Shown in pieces: positions 20,121 through 28,452 of a stretch of 47,849 bases of DNA. How positions within the stretch are numbered: position 1 is the stretch's first letter; each line of letters begins with the position of its first letter. The notes beneath the pieces were generated by a model. It did no database searches. It was not told the DNA's origin and worked only from the letters and a program-made list of their open reading frames with translations. The stretch is from Phocaeicola sartorii JCM 17136 = DSM 21941. Lineage in GTDB: Bacteria; Bacteroidota; Bacteroidia; Bacteroidales; Bacteroidaceae. The stretch spans positions 1 to 47,849 of the forward strand of contig NZ_BAKM01000036.1 of NCBI RefSeq assembly GCF_000614185.1, given 5' to 3'. The translations under genes were made by a program, and so were the position numbers.

Positions 20121-20160
20121 ACGGGCTGTCCGGCAAGCGTTTGAAGGACAGCCCGTTTTT
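20121..20160. terminator. Hairpin between guaA operon start and mscL end
   Basis: A perfect 11-bp stem: acgggctgtcc at 20121-20131 pairs with ggacagcccgt at 20145-20155. A T tract follows on the plus strand, but the adjacent gene that ends here (mscL) reads on the minus strand, where the stem is followed by no T tract. It probably ends mscL transcripts or acts in both directions. Confidence 0.6.
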
Positions 20161-20174
20161 ATTTGGATAAGATC

Positions 20175-20615
20175 TTATTTTTTGTCGTTCTGTTCTTTCA
20201 GCAAATCACGGATTTCTGTAAGTAACACCTCTTCCTTGCTGGGGGCGGGTGGAGCGGCGGGGGCAGGTGCTTCTTCTTTCTTGCGGTTCAGTTTGGCAAG
20301 TAATCTTATAAATAAAAATATAGAAAAAGCAATGATGATAAAGTCGAAGGTGGCTTGTAGGAAGTTGCCGTAATTCAATGTCACGGCAGCTTTTTCAACT
20401 CCGTCCACCACTTCAGCCGGCTTCAGCTGTAGTTTCAAATCTGTAAAGTTCACTCCACCTACCAGTAATCCGATGGGAGGCATAATAACATCGGCTACAA
20501 TGGAAGATACTATTTTACCAAAGGCTCCACCGATGATGACACCGACTGCCATGTCAATGACGTTTCCGCGCATTGCGAACGCCTTAAAATCTTGCAAGAA
20601 GCTACTTTTTCCCAT
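20175..20615 (-). CDS. mscL: Large-conductance mechanosensitive channel
   Basis: 146 residues. The N-terminal amphipathic helix and TM1 read [20 protein letters not shown], with the tight Gly-rich pore helix continuing [20 protein letters not shown] periplasmic loop, TM2 ([20 protein letters not shown]) and a cytoplasmic Pro/Ala-rich linker before the C-terminal helical bundle ([15 protein letters not shown]) follow. The linker [10 protein letters not shown] makes it slightly longer than E. coli MscL (136). It releases osmolytes on hypo-osmotic shock. It is divergent from the GAPDH gene. Confidence 0.96.
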   Translation of the reverse strand: MGKSSFLQDFKAFAMRGNVIDMAVGVIIGGAFGKIVSSIVADVIMPPIGLLVGGVNFTDLKLQLKPAEVVDGVEKAAVTLNYGNFLQATFDFIIIAFSIFLFIRLLAKLNRKKEEAPAPAAPPAPSKEEVLLTEIRDLLKEQNDKK

Positions 20616-20664
20616 TTTTTTTTATTTTAATATGAATTTATGTGCGAATATAAAAACAAATTCT

Positions 20665-20672
20665 TATTTTTG
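20665..20672 (+). promoter_or_regulatory. -7 promoter element for GAPDH gene
   Basis: TATTTTTG fits TAnnTTTG and lies 94 bases ahead of the GAPDH ATG at 20767. A TGTG at 20641-20644, 20 bases upstream, may be an imperfect -33 box. Confidence 0.5.
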
Positions 20673-20754
20673 CACCGCGTTTAGGAAATAAATACTAAAT
20701 GTTTAACAACATTCCAGTGTAGAGTGTTTAAAAGCTATATTATAAAACCTTTAA

Positions 20755-21776
<1,022 letters not shown>

Positions 21777-21798
21777 TCAGTTAAAAACCATATAGCGA

Positions 21799-21832
21799 AA
21801 GCCGTCTGAATTACTTCAGACGGCTTTTTTTA
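21799..21832 (+). terminator. Terminator after GAPDH
   Basis: A perfect 12-bp stem (21799-21810 with 21815-21826) and 4-base loop are followed by a T tract to about 21831. Confidence 0.9.
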
Positions 21833-21865
21833 TGGAGTTTTGCGTGGTAAGTTGCACATTTTCGT

Positions 21866-21873
21866 TATCTTTG
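21866..21873 (+). promoter_or_regulatory. -7 promoter element for miaA-dagK-kdsA
   Basis: TATCTTTG (TAnnTTTG) lies 24 bases before the miaA ATG. TTTG at 21839-21842 is upstream, with a spacing of 23 bases, slightly longer than usual. Confidence 0.5.
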
Positions 21874-21896
21874 TGCGACTGTTACAAAAACTTAGG

Positions 21897-22820
21897 ATGG
21901 AAAAGTATGATTTGATAACGATATTAGGACCTACCGCTTCAGGAAAAACTCCTTTGGCAGCGGCTTTAGCTTACCAGTTGGACACCGAGATAATCAGCGG
22001 AGACAGCCGGCAGATATATCGCCGGATGGATCTGGGCACGGGAAAAGATTTGGAAGACTATACCGTGAATGGGCGGCAAATACCTTACCATCTGATAGAC
22101 ATTGTAGAGCCGGGATACAAATATAATGTATTCGAATATCAGCGTGATTTCCTGAATGCATATAGTCAAGTGAGATTGAAGGAAAAACTCCCGATATTAT
22201 GCGGAGGTACGGGTATGTACATTGAATCCGTGCTGAAAGGATATAGACTGCTTCCTGTTCCCGAAAATCCGGAACTCAGGGATTCATTGGCGGGTAAATC
22301 ATTAGAGGACCTTACCCGGTTGCTGTCCACTTACAAGAAACTTCATAACTCTACGGATGTGGATACTGTAAAACGGGCTATCCGCGCCATTGAGATAGAA
22401 GAATATTACAAACAGCAATCACCGGAATACCGTGAGTTTCCGCAAATCAATAGTCTGATTGTCGGAGTAGATATAGAGCGTGAATTACGTCGTGAGAAAA
22501 TATCCCGCCGTTTGAAACAGCGTTTGGACGAAGGGATGGTGGACGAAGTAAAAGCTTTGCTGGATAGTGGCATTCCTTCCGAGGATTTGATTTATTATGG
22601 ATTGGAATATAAGTATTTGACTTTATATGTTTTGGGTGAACTTTCTTTTGATGAAATGTTCCATCAATTGGAAATAGCAATCCATCAATTTGCCAAGCGG
22701 CAGATGACATGGTTCAGAGGCATGGAACGGCGAGGATTCACTATATATTGGTTGGATGCCTGCCTGCCTATGGAAGATAAGGTGGAAAAAATTATTAATT
22801 TGTTACACACTAAAAACTAA
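21897..22820 (+). CDS. miaA: tRNA dimethylallyltransferase
   Basis: 307 residues from ATG 21897 (MEKYDLITILGPTASGKTPLAA); an upstream in-frame ATG at 21840 would lie ahead of the promoter. The P-loop is GPTASGKT, followed by the substrate motifs ISGDSRQIYRRMDLGTGK and PYHLIDIVEPGYKYNV. The central GGTGMYIESVLKGY and the C-terminal QFAKRQMTWFRGM (tRNA-binding) are also typical. It adds an isopentenyl group to A37 of tRNAs that read codons starting with U. It is followed by the lipid kinase gene 5 bases later. The frame is intact. Confidence 0.95.
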   Translation: MEKYDLITILGPTASGKTPLAAALAYQLDTEIISGDSRQIYRRMDLGTGKDLEDYTVNGRQIPYHLIDIVEPGYKYNVFEYQRDFLNAYSQVRLKEKLPILCGGTGMYIESVLKGYRLLPVPENPELRDSLAGKSLEDLTRLLSTYKKLHNSTDVDTVKRAIRAIEIEEYYKQQSPEYREFPQINSLIVGVDIERELRREKISRRLKQRLDEGMVDEVKALLDSGIPSEDLIYYGLEYKYLTLYVLGELSFDEMFHQLEIAIHQFAKRQMTWFRGMERRGFTIYWLDACLPMEDKVEKIINLLHTKN

Positions 22821-22825
22821 ATGTT

Positions 22826-23755
22826 ATGGCTGTAGAACCAAACAGATGGGGGATTATTTATAATCCGAAAGCCGGAAGCCGTAAGACTCAGAAGCGTTGG
22901 AATGAGATACGTAGCTATATGGAAAGCCGCAAGGTGGTTTTTGACTACGTACAGTCCGAAGGTTTTGGATCGGTGGAACGTCTCGCCCGTACCTTGGCTA
23001 ATAATGGCTATCGTACTATTGTGATTGTAGGTGGAGACGGAGCGATCAATGATGCTATTAACGGTATTATGACTTCTATGGTGGAGGATAAGACAAATAT
23101 CGCTTTCGGAATCATTCCTAATGGCATTGGTAATGATTTTGCCAAATATTGGGGATTGGATGAGGATAATTATAAAGCAGCGGTGGATTGGATTATCAAT
23201 CGTCGTCTGAGGAAGATTGATGTGGGGTGTTGTAATTATTTTGATGGCGAGAAACATACTTCCCGTTATTTCCTGAATGCCATATATATAGGTCTAGGTG
23301 CGCGTATTGTACAGATTTCAGATGGTACCCGCCGCTTTTGGGGAATACGTGAGTTGTCTTTTGTCGCTTCTATGTTTCTTTTGTTGTTTGAGCGTAAACT
23401 GTACCGTACGCATCTTCGCATCAATGGCGAACATGTTCGTGGACGAATCATGACAGTGTGTGTGGGGAGTGCCCGTGGGTACGGTTTGACACCTAGTGCA
23501 GTTCCTTATAATGGTTGGCTGGATGTGTCGGTTATTTATCGTCCGGAGCTGATGCAACTTTTCTCGGGGCTGTGGATGCTGTTGCAGGGACGTATTTTAA
23601 ATCATAAGATGGTGAAACCTTATCGTACGCGGAAAGTAAAAGTACTACGTGCGCAGAATGCTTCGGTCAGTTTGGACGGGCGTATTTTAGACCGTCATTT
23701 CCCTTTGGAAATAACGATCCAGCCGGAAGCTATAACTTTGATTATTCCTAATTGA
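22826..23755 (+). CDS. Diacylglycerol/lipid kinase family protein
   Basis: 309 residues of the DagK/YegS-like fold. The N-terminal IIYNPKAGSRKTQKRW opens the nucleotide-binding domain, and GGDGAINDAINGIM is the conserved GGDGT-like loop. IPNGIGNDFAKYWGL is the PNGTGNDFA equivalent. A beta-sandwich C-terminal domain follows (LRINGEHVRGRIMTVCVGSA, then VSLDGRILDRHFPLEITI). It probably phosphorylates a membrane lipid such as diacylglycerol or a sphingoid base; the exact substrate is not readable. It is co-transcribed with miaA, and kdsA follows 54 bases later. Confidence 0.85.
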   Translation: MAVEPNRWGIIYNPKAGSRKTQKRWNEIRSYMESRKVVFDYVQSEGFGSVERLARTLANNGYRTIVIVGGDGAINDAINGIMTSMVEDKTNIAFGIIPNGIGNDFAKYWGLDEDNYKAAVDWIINRRLRKIDVGCCNYFDGEKHTSRYFLNAIYIGLGARIVQISDGTRRFWGIRELSFVASMFLLLFERKLYRTHLRINGEHVRGRIMTVCVGSARGYGLTPSAVPYNGWLDVSVIYRPELMQLFSGLWMLLQGRILNHKMVKPYRTRKVKVLRAQNASVSLDGRILDRHFPLEITIQPEAITLIIPN

Positions 23756-23809
23756 AAATATAAATACTTATTTCTCACTTTAAACATGTAAAGCGGAGTA
23801 AGTATCTCA

Positions 23810-24622
23810 ATGAATATAAAGATGATGACAATTTCAGATTTAAGAAATAAAGATAATTTCTTTTTACTAGCTGGCCCTTGTGTGATAGAAGGAGAGGAGA
23901 TGGCTCTCCGAATAGCGGACCGTGTTGTGAAAATAACAGATAAACTGGGTATTCCCTATGTGTTTAAAGGATCTTATCGTAAGGCTAATCGTTCCCGTCT
24001 GGATTCGTTTACGGGAATAGGTGATGAAAAAGCTTTGAAAGTACTTCGCAAAGTACGGGAAACTTTTGATATACCGGTAGTAACCGATATTCATAGTGCC
24101 GGAGAGGCTGCTATGGCCGCTGAATATGTGGATGTGTTGCAGATTCCTGCTTTCCTCTGTCGCCAGACTGATTTGCTGGTAGCGGCGGCCCGTACCGGAA
24201 AGATTGTCAATATAAAGAAAGGACAATTCTTGTCACCGGGTGCCATGCGTTTTGCGGCTGATAAAGTGGTGGAAGCTGGTAATGAGCAGGTTATGCTGAC
24301 AGAACGTGGCACTACTTTCGGCTATCAGGATTTGATTGTGGATTATCGGGGTATTCCGGAAATGCAGACTTTTGGTTTTCCTGTGATTCTGGATGTAACC
24401 CATTCTTTGCAACAGCCTAATCAGACAACAGGCGTCACGGGCGGTATGCCGCAACTTATTGAAACGGTAGCCAAGGCCGGGGTGGCGGTAGGAGTGGACG
24501 GTTTGTTTATGGAAACCCATGAAGATCCTTCTGTAGCTAAGAGTGACGGGGCAAATATGTTGAAACTGGATTTGCTGGATGGATTGTTGACCAAACTGGT
24601 GAGAATCCGTCAGGCATTATAG
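23810..24622 (+). CDS. kdsA: 3-deoxy-8-phosphooctulonate (KDO-8-P) synthase
   Basis: 270 residues; alternative ATG codons at 23822 and 23825 are possible. It condenses PEP and arabinose-5-phosphate to KDO-8-phosphate for lipopolysaccharide core. Signature stretches are FFLLAGPCVIEGEEMALRIA, VFKGSYRKANRSRLDSFTG, VTDIHSAGEAAMAAEYVDVL, LQIPAFLCRQTDLLVAA and TERGTTFGYQDLIVDYR. The C-terminal DVTHSLQQP and DGLFMETHEDPS complete the TIM barrel. It is the last gene of the miaA-led run. The frame is intact. Confidence 0.96.
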   Translation: MNIKMMTISDLRNKDNFFLLAGPCVIEGEEMALRIADRVVKITDKLGIPYVFKGSYRKANRSRLDSFTGIGDEKALKVLRKVRETFDIPVVTDIHSAGEAAMAAEYVDVLQIPAFLCRQTDLLVAAARTGKIVNIKKGQFLSPGAMRFAADKVVEAGNEQVMLTERGTTFGYQDLIVDYRGIPEMQTFGFPVILDVTHSLQQPNQTTGVTGGMPQLIETVAKAGVAVGVDGLFMETHEDPSVAKSDGANMLKLDLLDGLLTKLVRIRQAL

Positions 24623-24650
24623 GTAGAACTCGTTGGGGACTTCGTTGGCC

Positions 24651-24735
24651 AAGTAACTTAACTTACTTTGCCATTTAACATAACTTACTTTGCCCATGAA
24701 GTTAAGTTACTTTGCCAAGTAACTTAACTTGCTTG
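24651..24735. repeat. Four-unit 22-base tandem repeat after kdsA
   Basis: Units start at 24651, 24673, 24695 and 24717 (the last partial). The consensus is about aagtaacttaacttactttgcc. The third unit contains the reverse complement of the first unit's core, so units 1 and 3 (and 3 and 4) can pair as a hairpin (aagtaacttaactt against aagttaagttactt). It lies in the 3' leader-free region, 29 bases after the kdsA stop and before the terminator at 24749. No coding potential is visible. It may be a 3' UTR structure or a repeat-family insertion. Confidence 0.75.
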
Positions 24736-24748
24736 AATAGCGTAAAAA

Positions 24749-24782
24749 TAAGGCCGGTTCTTGTCATAGGAGCCGGCCTTAT
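24749..24782 (+). terminator. Terminator after kdsA
   Basis: A strong G/C stem: aggccggtt at 24751-24759 pairs with agccggcct at 24771-24779 (one G-T pair), flanked by AT-rich ends that extend the stem. It ends the miaA-kdsA transcription unit, 127 bases after the kdsA stop. Confidence 0.7.
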
Positions 24783-24833
24783 CTTTCTTCAGTGGGGATG
24801 AAGAAAGCACATTGGCAGATGTGGATTATTTTT

Positions 24834-24911
24834 TTAGGATATAAGCTTCATGCGGGCTATATCATTCAAGTAATCTTGCAAATCTTGTTCATGCTCCTCT
24901 TCTTCAGCCAT
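24834..24911 (-). CDS. Very small acidic ORF, 25 residues
   Basis: ATG at 24911 encodes MAEEEEHEQDLQDYLNDIAR and five more residues (MKLIS), then TAA. It is very acidic at the N-terminus, with an amphipathic helix-like middle. It follows the 50-residue ORF by 32 bases on the same strand, so both may lie in one short transcript. There is no recognisable family. It could be chance; the clean run of acidic codons and the position next to another small ORF are the only support. Confidence 0.3.
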   Translation of the reverse strand: MAEEEEHEQDLQDYLNDIARMKLIS

Positions 24912-24943
24912 AATGTAAAGTTTAAGTTAGTGTTTATTATAAT

Positions 24944-25096
24944 TTAGTCTGCTGCGGGTATAGTCATGTCATCTAATACCTCTACACCTTCCTGGTTTAT
25001 CTCTTTTTTTACATCTGAACTGGTATAAAGCCAGATTCCGAACCCCAGCACAAATAGAATAAGGAGGATGATTCCCCATAATTTACCTTTACTCAT
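24944..25096 (-). CDS. Small single-pass membrane protein, 50 residues
   Basis: ATG at 25096 encodes MSKGKLWGIILLILFVLGFG followed by IWLYTSSDVKKEINQEGVEV and LDDMTIPAAD, then TAA at 24944-24946. Lysines precede a strong hydrophobic helix (residues 7-24), and the tail is acidic and outside the helix, which is a coherent single-pass topology. It lies downstream of the Crp/Fnr gene on the same strand, beyond that gene's terminator. I do not recognise the family. A role linked to respiration, as for many small bacterial membrane subunits next to Fnr genes, is speculation. Confidence 0.55.
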   Translation of the reverse strand: MSKGKLWGIILLILFVLGFGIWLYTSSDVKKEINQEGVEVLDDMTIPAAD

Positions 25097-25160
25097 AGTT
25101 TTTTTGTTTTAGTTTTCTCTTAATAACAGCTGGTGATGGAAAAGGTTTTTATAAGTAGGG

Positions 25161-25194
25161 AAAAAAGGCGTCTGTTATGGAAAAGCAGACGCCT
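25161..25194 (-). terminator. Terminator after the Crp/Fnr gene
   Basis: On the minus strand a 9-bp stem (25186-25194 with 25166-25174) is followed by a T tract at 25161-25166. It lies 31 bases after the Crp/Fnr stop. Confidence 0.85.
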
Positions 25195-25224
25195 GTGTGT
25201 GAGGTATATGATTGATATTGGATC

Positions 25225-25926
25225 TTATCCTATCTTACTGATCTTTTTTAGTTTCTCTTCATCAATGATTTTAATTTTCCTACCATCGATGGTGATCAGT
25301 TTTTCTGTGGCGAAATTAGAAAGCGTACGGATTGCGTTCGAAGTTGTCATATTCGATAAATTTGCCAGATCTTCTCGTGAAAGGTAAATACTTAGTGTGG
25401 ATTCGTCTTCTTCTACTCCGTATGTATCTTTCAAGAACAACAGCGATTCTGCCAATCGCCCGCGAATATGTTTTTGAGTAAGATTTACGGTTCTCTCGTC
25501 AGAAATACCTAAGTCTATAGAAAGTTGGCGGATAAAGAACAGCGCTAATTCGGAGTTGTCTTTTATCAGTTTCATAATGGCCGGCATGGGAATAAGGCAG
25601 ATTGTGCAGGGCTCGAAAGCAGAAGCTGCTGTTACGAAGTTTCCTTCGGCAAAAAAGGCGCGGTATGCAAAATATTCTTTCGTCTTTAATACGCGGATAA
25701 TCTGGCTACGTCCTCCCACGCCTTCTTTGTAGATTTTGACTTTTCCACTAAGAAGACACATAAGGTGCATCGGAGTTTCTCCTTCGCAGTATATCGTCTC
25801 ATTCTTTTTATACTTCTGTATTGTAAAGTTCTGAGCCAAGAACTCTCTTTGTTCCTGCGTTAAAGGTTGCCACAAGTCTGGTATGCTTTCAGCAATCTCA
25901 GTTTCTGATAATTCTTTTCTAACCAT
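25225..25926 (-). CDS. Crp/Fnr-family transcriptional regulator
   Basis: 233 residues from ATG 25926 (MVRKELSETEIAESIPDLWQ); a TTG at 25959 is the only longer start. The N-terminal cyclic-nucleotide-binding-like beta-roll covers about residues 20-130 (KYKKNETIYCEGETPMHLMC, in part, to FAEGNFVTAASAFEPCTI). A long dimer helix (LFFIRQLSIDLGISDERTVN) and a C-terminal winged HTH (LSREDLANLSNMTTSNAIRT) follow. No N-terminal cysteine cluster of the FNR type is seen, so it is not an obvious iron-sulphur oxygen sensor; the ligand is unknown. An inverted repeat overlaps the predicted start of transcription. Confidence 0.88.
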   Translation of the reverse strand: MVRKELSETEIAESIPDLWQPLTQEQREFLAQNFTIQKYKKNETIYCEGETPMHLMCLLSGKVKIYKEGVGGRSQIIRVLKTKEYFAYRAFFAEGNFVTAASAFEPCTICLIPMPAIMKLIKDNSELALFFIRQLSIDLGISDERTVNLTQKHIRGRLAESLLFLKDTYGVEEDESTLSIYLSREDLANLSNMTTSNAIRTLSNFATEKLITIDGRKIKIIDEEKLKKISKIG

Positions 25927-25930
25927 AAAC

Positions 25931-25957
25931 GTGCTATAAAACCGTGTTATAGAGCAC
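25931..25957. promoter_or_regulatory. Inverted repeat at the Crp/Fnr gene start
   Basis: Arms gtgctataa (25931-25939) and ttatagagcac (25947-25957) are complementary except for a two-base bulge. The repeat lies between the -7 element and the ATG, a fitting place for an autoregulatory operator. A leader hairpin is the alternative. Confidence 0.35.
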
Positions 25958-25964
25958 AAATATA
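25957..25964 (-). promoter_or_regulatory. -7 promoter element for the Crp/Fnr gene
   Basis: On the minus strand this reads TATATTTG (TAnnTTTG), 31 bases upstream of the ATG at 25926. Confidence 0.5.
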
Positions 25965-26041
25965 AGAAGAAAAAATAAAAGGAAGAAGTAATGAGAAGAA
26001 AAAAGAAAGATATATTATCAATTTATCTTCAAAAAATAACA

Positions 26042-26070
26042 AAAGGATAGGTTCTTATGGCCTATCCTTT
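26042..26070. terminator. Terminator after glnN
   Basis: A 10-bp stem: aaaggatagg at 26042-26051 pairs with cctatccttt at 26061-26070. It lies 18 bases beyond the glutamine synthetase stop. A-rich and T-rich tracts flank it on both sides. Confidence 0.75.
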
Positions 26071-26087
26071 CTTTTTTTTGTGAGATT

Positions 26088-28277
26088 TTATTTGGTGAAC
26101 AGTAATTCACGATATTTAGGTAATGGCCAAATCTCATCATCTATTTCCAGTTCCAAATGGTCGATATGGTCGCGGATTTCTTCCAGATATGGACGCACTT
26201 GCTCTTCATAACTGAAGGCTTTTTCCACTTGGCTTCCCAAATGGTTGGCCACCTTTCGGGCTTCTGTCATGCTGTGCACAGCTTTTTTGATGGCCAGTAT
26301 GCGGTTTTGGATCTCGCGCACCAGATTCTTCCGGTCTTCGGTCAGTGCTTCGTATTCTTCGGCGGGAAATATTTCTTTCAGGCCGCGAAGGTTTTCTAAC
26401 AGTCTGTTTTGATAAATTACAGCTGTGGGAACAATATGATTGATGGCGAGGTCACCTAGTACGCGACTTTCAATCTGTACTTTTTTAGTGAACTTTTCCA
26501 GTTCCACTTCTATGCGGCAGAACAATTCGTTTTCATTGAATACCTTTTCACCTATCAGTACAGAGCGGGATTGCTCGTCGTTGAACTTCAGGATGGCTTC
26601 GGGCACATGGCAAATATTGGTCAGTCCGCGTTGCGCGGCTTCTGCTTTCCACTCTTCCGAATAGCCGTCACCTTCAAAGCGGATGTTTTGTGAAGCGATA
26701 ATGGTTTCTTTTAATACCTTGTATAAAGCTTCTTCCTGTTCCATGCCTCCGTTTACCAATTCATCTATCTGGGCTTTGAACTCATTCAACTGGTGTGCCA
26801 TAGCTGCATTGATAACAATCATGGATGCGGCACAGTTGGCAGACGAGCCTGCGGCGCGGAATTCAAAACGGTTTCCGGTAAAGGCAAAAGGAGAGGTGCG
26901 GTTACGGTCTGTATTGTCTTGCAGGATGGCAGGTATGCGGCCGATGCCCAGTTGCAAGGCTTTCTTTTCATCGGGAGTCAGCTCGGCGTCGTTCAGACGT
27001 GCCACGACTTCGTCCAGCATGTGGGAAAGGTGACGCCCAAGGAAAATAGACAGAATAGCGGGAGGCGCTTCATTCGCTCCCAGGCGGTGGCTGTTTCCGG
27101 CACTGACAATAGAGGCACGTAGCAAATCCTGGTTTTTATAGACCATCATCAGTACGTTGACTATGAAAGTCAGGAAAAGCATATTTCCTTCTGCGGTTTT
27201 GGCGGGGGAGAACAAATTGATACCCGTGTCAGTACAGAGTGACCAGTTGTTGTGTTTGCCCGATCCGTTTACTCCCTTGAATGGTTTCTCGTGGAGCAGT
27301 ACGGTGAAATTATGTTTGGAGGCGATGCGCTTCATCAAGTCCATTACCAGCTGGTTGTGGTCGTTGGCCAGATTTACGTCTTCAAAAATGGGAGCTAGTT
27401 CAAATTGGTTGGGAGCTACCTCGTTATGCCGTGTCTTTACCGGAATACCTAGTTTATGACATTCCAGTTCCAGTTCTTTCATGAAGTTGGTTACACGCGG
27501 AGGGATGGAACCGAAATAGTGGTCGTCCAGTTGCTGGTCTTTGGCAGACGAGTGTCCCATCAAGGTGCGTCCGGTCAGACAAAGATCCGGACGTGCATTA
27601 TGCAGTGCGGTGTCTACCAAAAAGTATTCTTGTTCCCAGCCCAAATTGGCGAATACACGTTTTACGTTTGGATCGAACATTTTGCAAACCTCCGTTGCAG
27701 CTTTATCTACAGCGCCTAATGCCTTTAGTAAAGGAGTCTTATAGTCGAGCGCTTCGCCTGTGTACGAGATAAAGATCGTAGGAATACAAAGTGTGCTGTC
27801 CACAATGAAAGCCGGAGAAGAGACATCCCATGCCGTATAGCCTCGTGCTTCAAATGTGTTACGGATACCACCGTTGGGAAAACTGGAAGCATCCGGTTCC
27901 TGTTGAATAAGCAGTTTGCCCGAGAAGCGTTCTATCACATTTCCTTCGTCACCGAATTCTATAAAGCCGTCGTGCTTTTCGGCAGTTCCGTCGGTCAGGG
28001 GCTGGAACCAATGAGTGTAGTGGGTAACGTTGAAGGTCTTTGCCCAGTTCTTCATGCCGTTGGCTATCATGTCAGCCATTTCACGATTGATGGGGGTACC
28101 CTTTTCGATTGCGTTTATTACTGCTTTATAAGCCTCACTAGGCAGATATTCCTGCATTTTTTTACGGTCGAACACGTGGTTGCCGTAATAATCAGCTAAC
28201 TTCTCAGAGGGGTAGTCAACTTCAACGGGGCGTCTGTTGGCTAACTCCTGTAGAGCAAAAAATCTCATTTTGGACAT
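26088..28277 (-). CDS. glnN: Glutamine synthetase type III
   Basis: 729 residues, the size of GSIII enzymes, which are much longer than GSI. It joins ammonia to glutamate at the expense of ATP. Visible blocks are the N-terminal THWFQPLTDGTAEKHDGFIE, the GSIII-specific LCIPTIFISYTGEALDYKTP, KTRHNEVAPNQFELAPIFED, the metal/ATP site KPFKGVNGSGKHNNWSL, the SAGNSHRLGANEAPPAILSI segment and NRTSPFAFTGNRFEFRAAGS. The C-terminal helical part ends EIDDEIWPLPKYRELLFTK. It is a single gene with its own -7 element and a terminator after it. The frame is intact. Confidence 0.96.
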   Translation of the reverse strand: MSKMRFFALQELANRRPVEVDYPSEKLADYYGNHVFDRKKMQEYLPSEAYKAVINAIEKGTPINREMADMIANGMKNWAKTFNVTHYTHWFQPLTDGTAEKHDGFIEFGDEGNVIERFSGKLLIQQEPDASSFPNGGIRNTFEARGYTAWDVSSPAFIVDSTLCIPTIFISYTGEALDYKTPLLKALGAVDKAATEVCKMFDPNVKRVFANLGWEQEYFLVDTALHNARPDLCLTGRTLMGHSSAKDQQLDDHYFGSIPPRVTNFMKELELECHKLGIPVKTRHNEVAPNQFELAPIFEDVNLANDHNQLVMDLMKRIASKHNFTVLLHEKPFKGVNGSGKHNNWSLCTDTGINLFSPAKTAEGNMLFLTFIVNVLMMVYKNQDLLRASIVSAGNSHRLGANEAPPAILSIFLGRHLSHMLDEVVARLNDAELTPDEKKALQLGIGRIPAILQDNTDRNRTSPFAFTGNRFEFRAAGSSANCAASMIVINAAMAHQLNEFKAQIDELVNGGMEQEEALYKVLKETIIASQNIRFEGDGYSEEWKAEAAQRGLTNICHVPEAILKFNDEQSRSVLIGEKVFNENELFCRIEVELEKFTKKVQIESRVLGDLAINHIVPTAVIYQNRLLENLRGLKEIFPAEEYEALTEDRKNLVREIQNRILAIKKAVHSMTEARKVANHLGSQVEKAFSYEEQVRPYLEEIRDHIDHLELEIDDEIWPLPKYRELLFTK

Positions 28278-28306
28278 CTTGTCTTTCTTTTACTGGTTGT
28301 TGGCTG

Positions 28307-28314
28307 CAAAAATA
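28307..28314 (-). promoter_or_regulatory. -7 promoter element for glnN
   Basis: On the minus strand this reads TATTTTTG (TAnnTTTG), 30 bases upstream of the glnN ATG at 28277. No -33 TTTG is at the expected spacing, which leaves room for activator control. Confidence 0.45.
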
Positions 28315-28414
28315 CTGCTTTTTGATTAATAATTCGCTATATAGCTAGTCATTTTTCATTTCTGTTAAGGATGTTAATTAAGTATTATCATGCATCAGCC
28401 TGTTGGTTTTTGCT

Positions 28415-28422
28415 TATATTTG
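28415..28422 (+). promoter_or_regulatory. -7 promoter element for the DUF5686-like gene
   Basis: TATATTTG (TAnnTTTG) lies 30 bases ahead of the ATG at 28453. No good -33 TTTG is found. Confidence 0.45.
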
Positions 28423-28452
28423 CTTTCCAAACGCTGAAAAGAGAGTACATTG

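Noticed and set aside
24651..24735. CRISPR-like array after kdsA
   Set aside because: Units are contiguous with no spacers, partly inverted, and no cas genes occur in the window.
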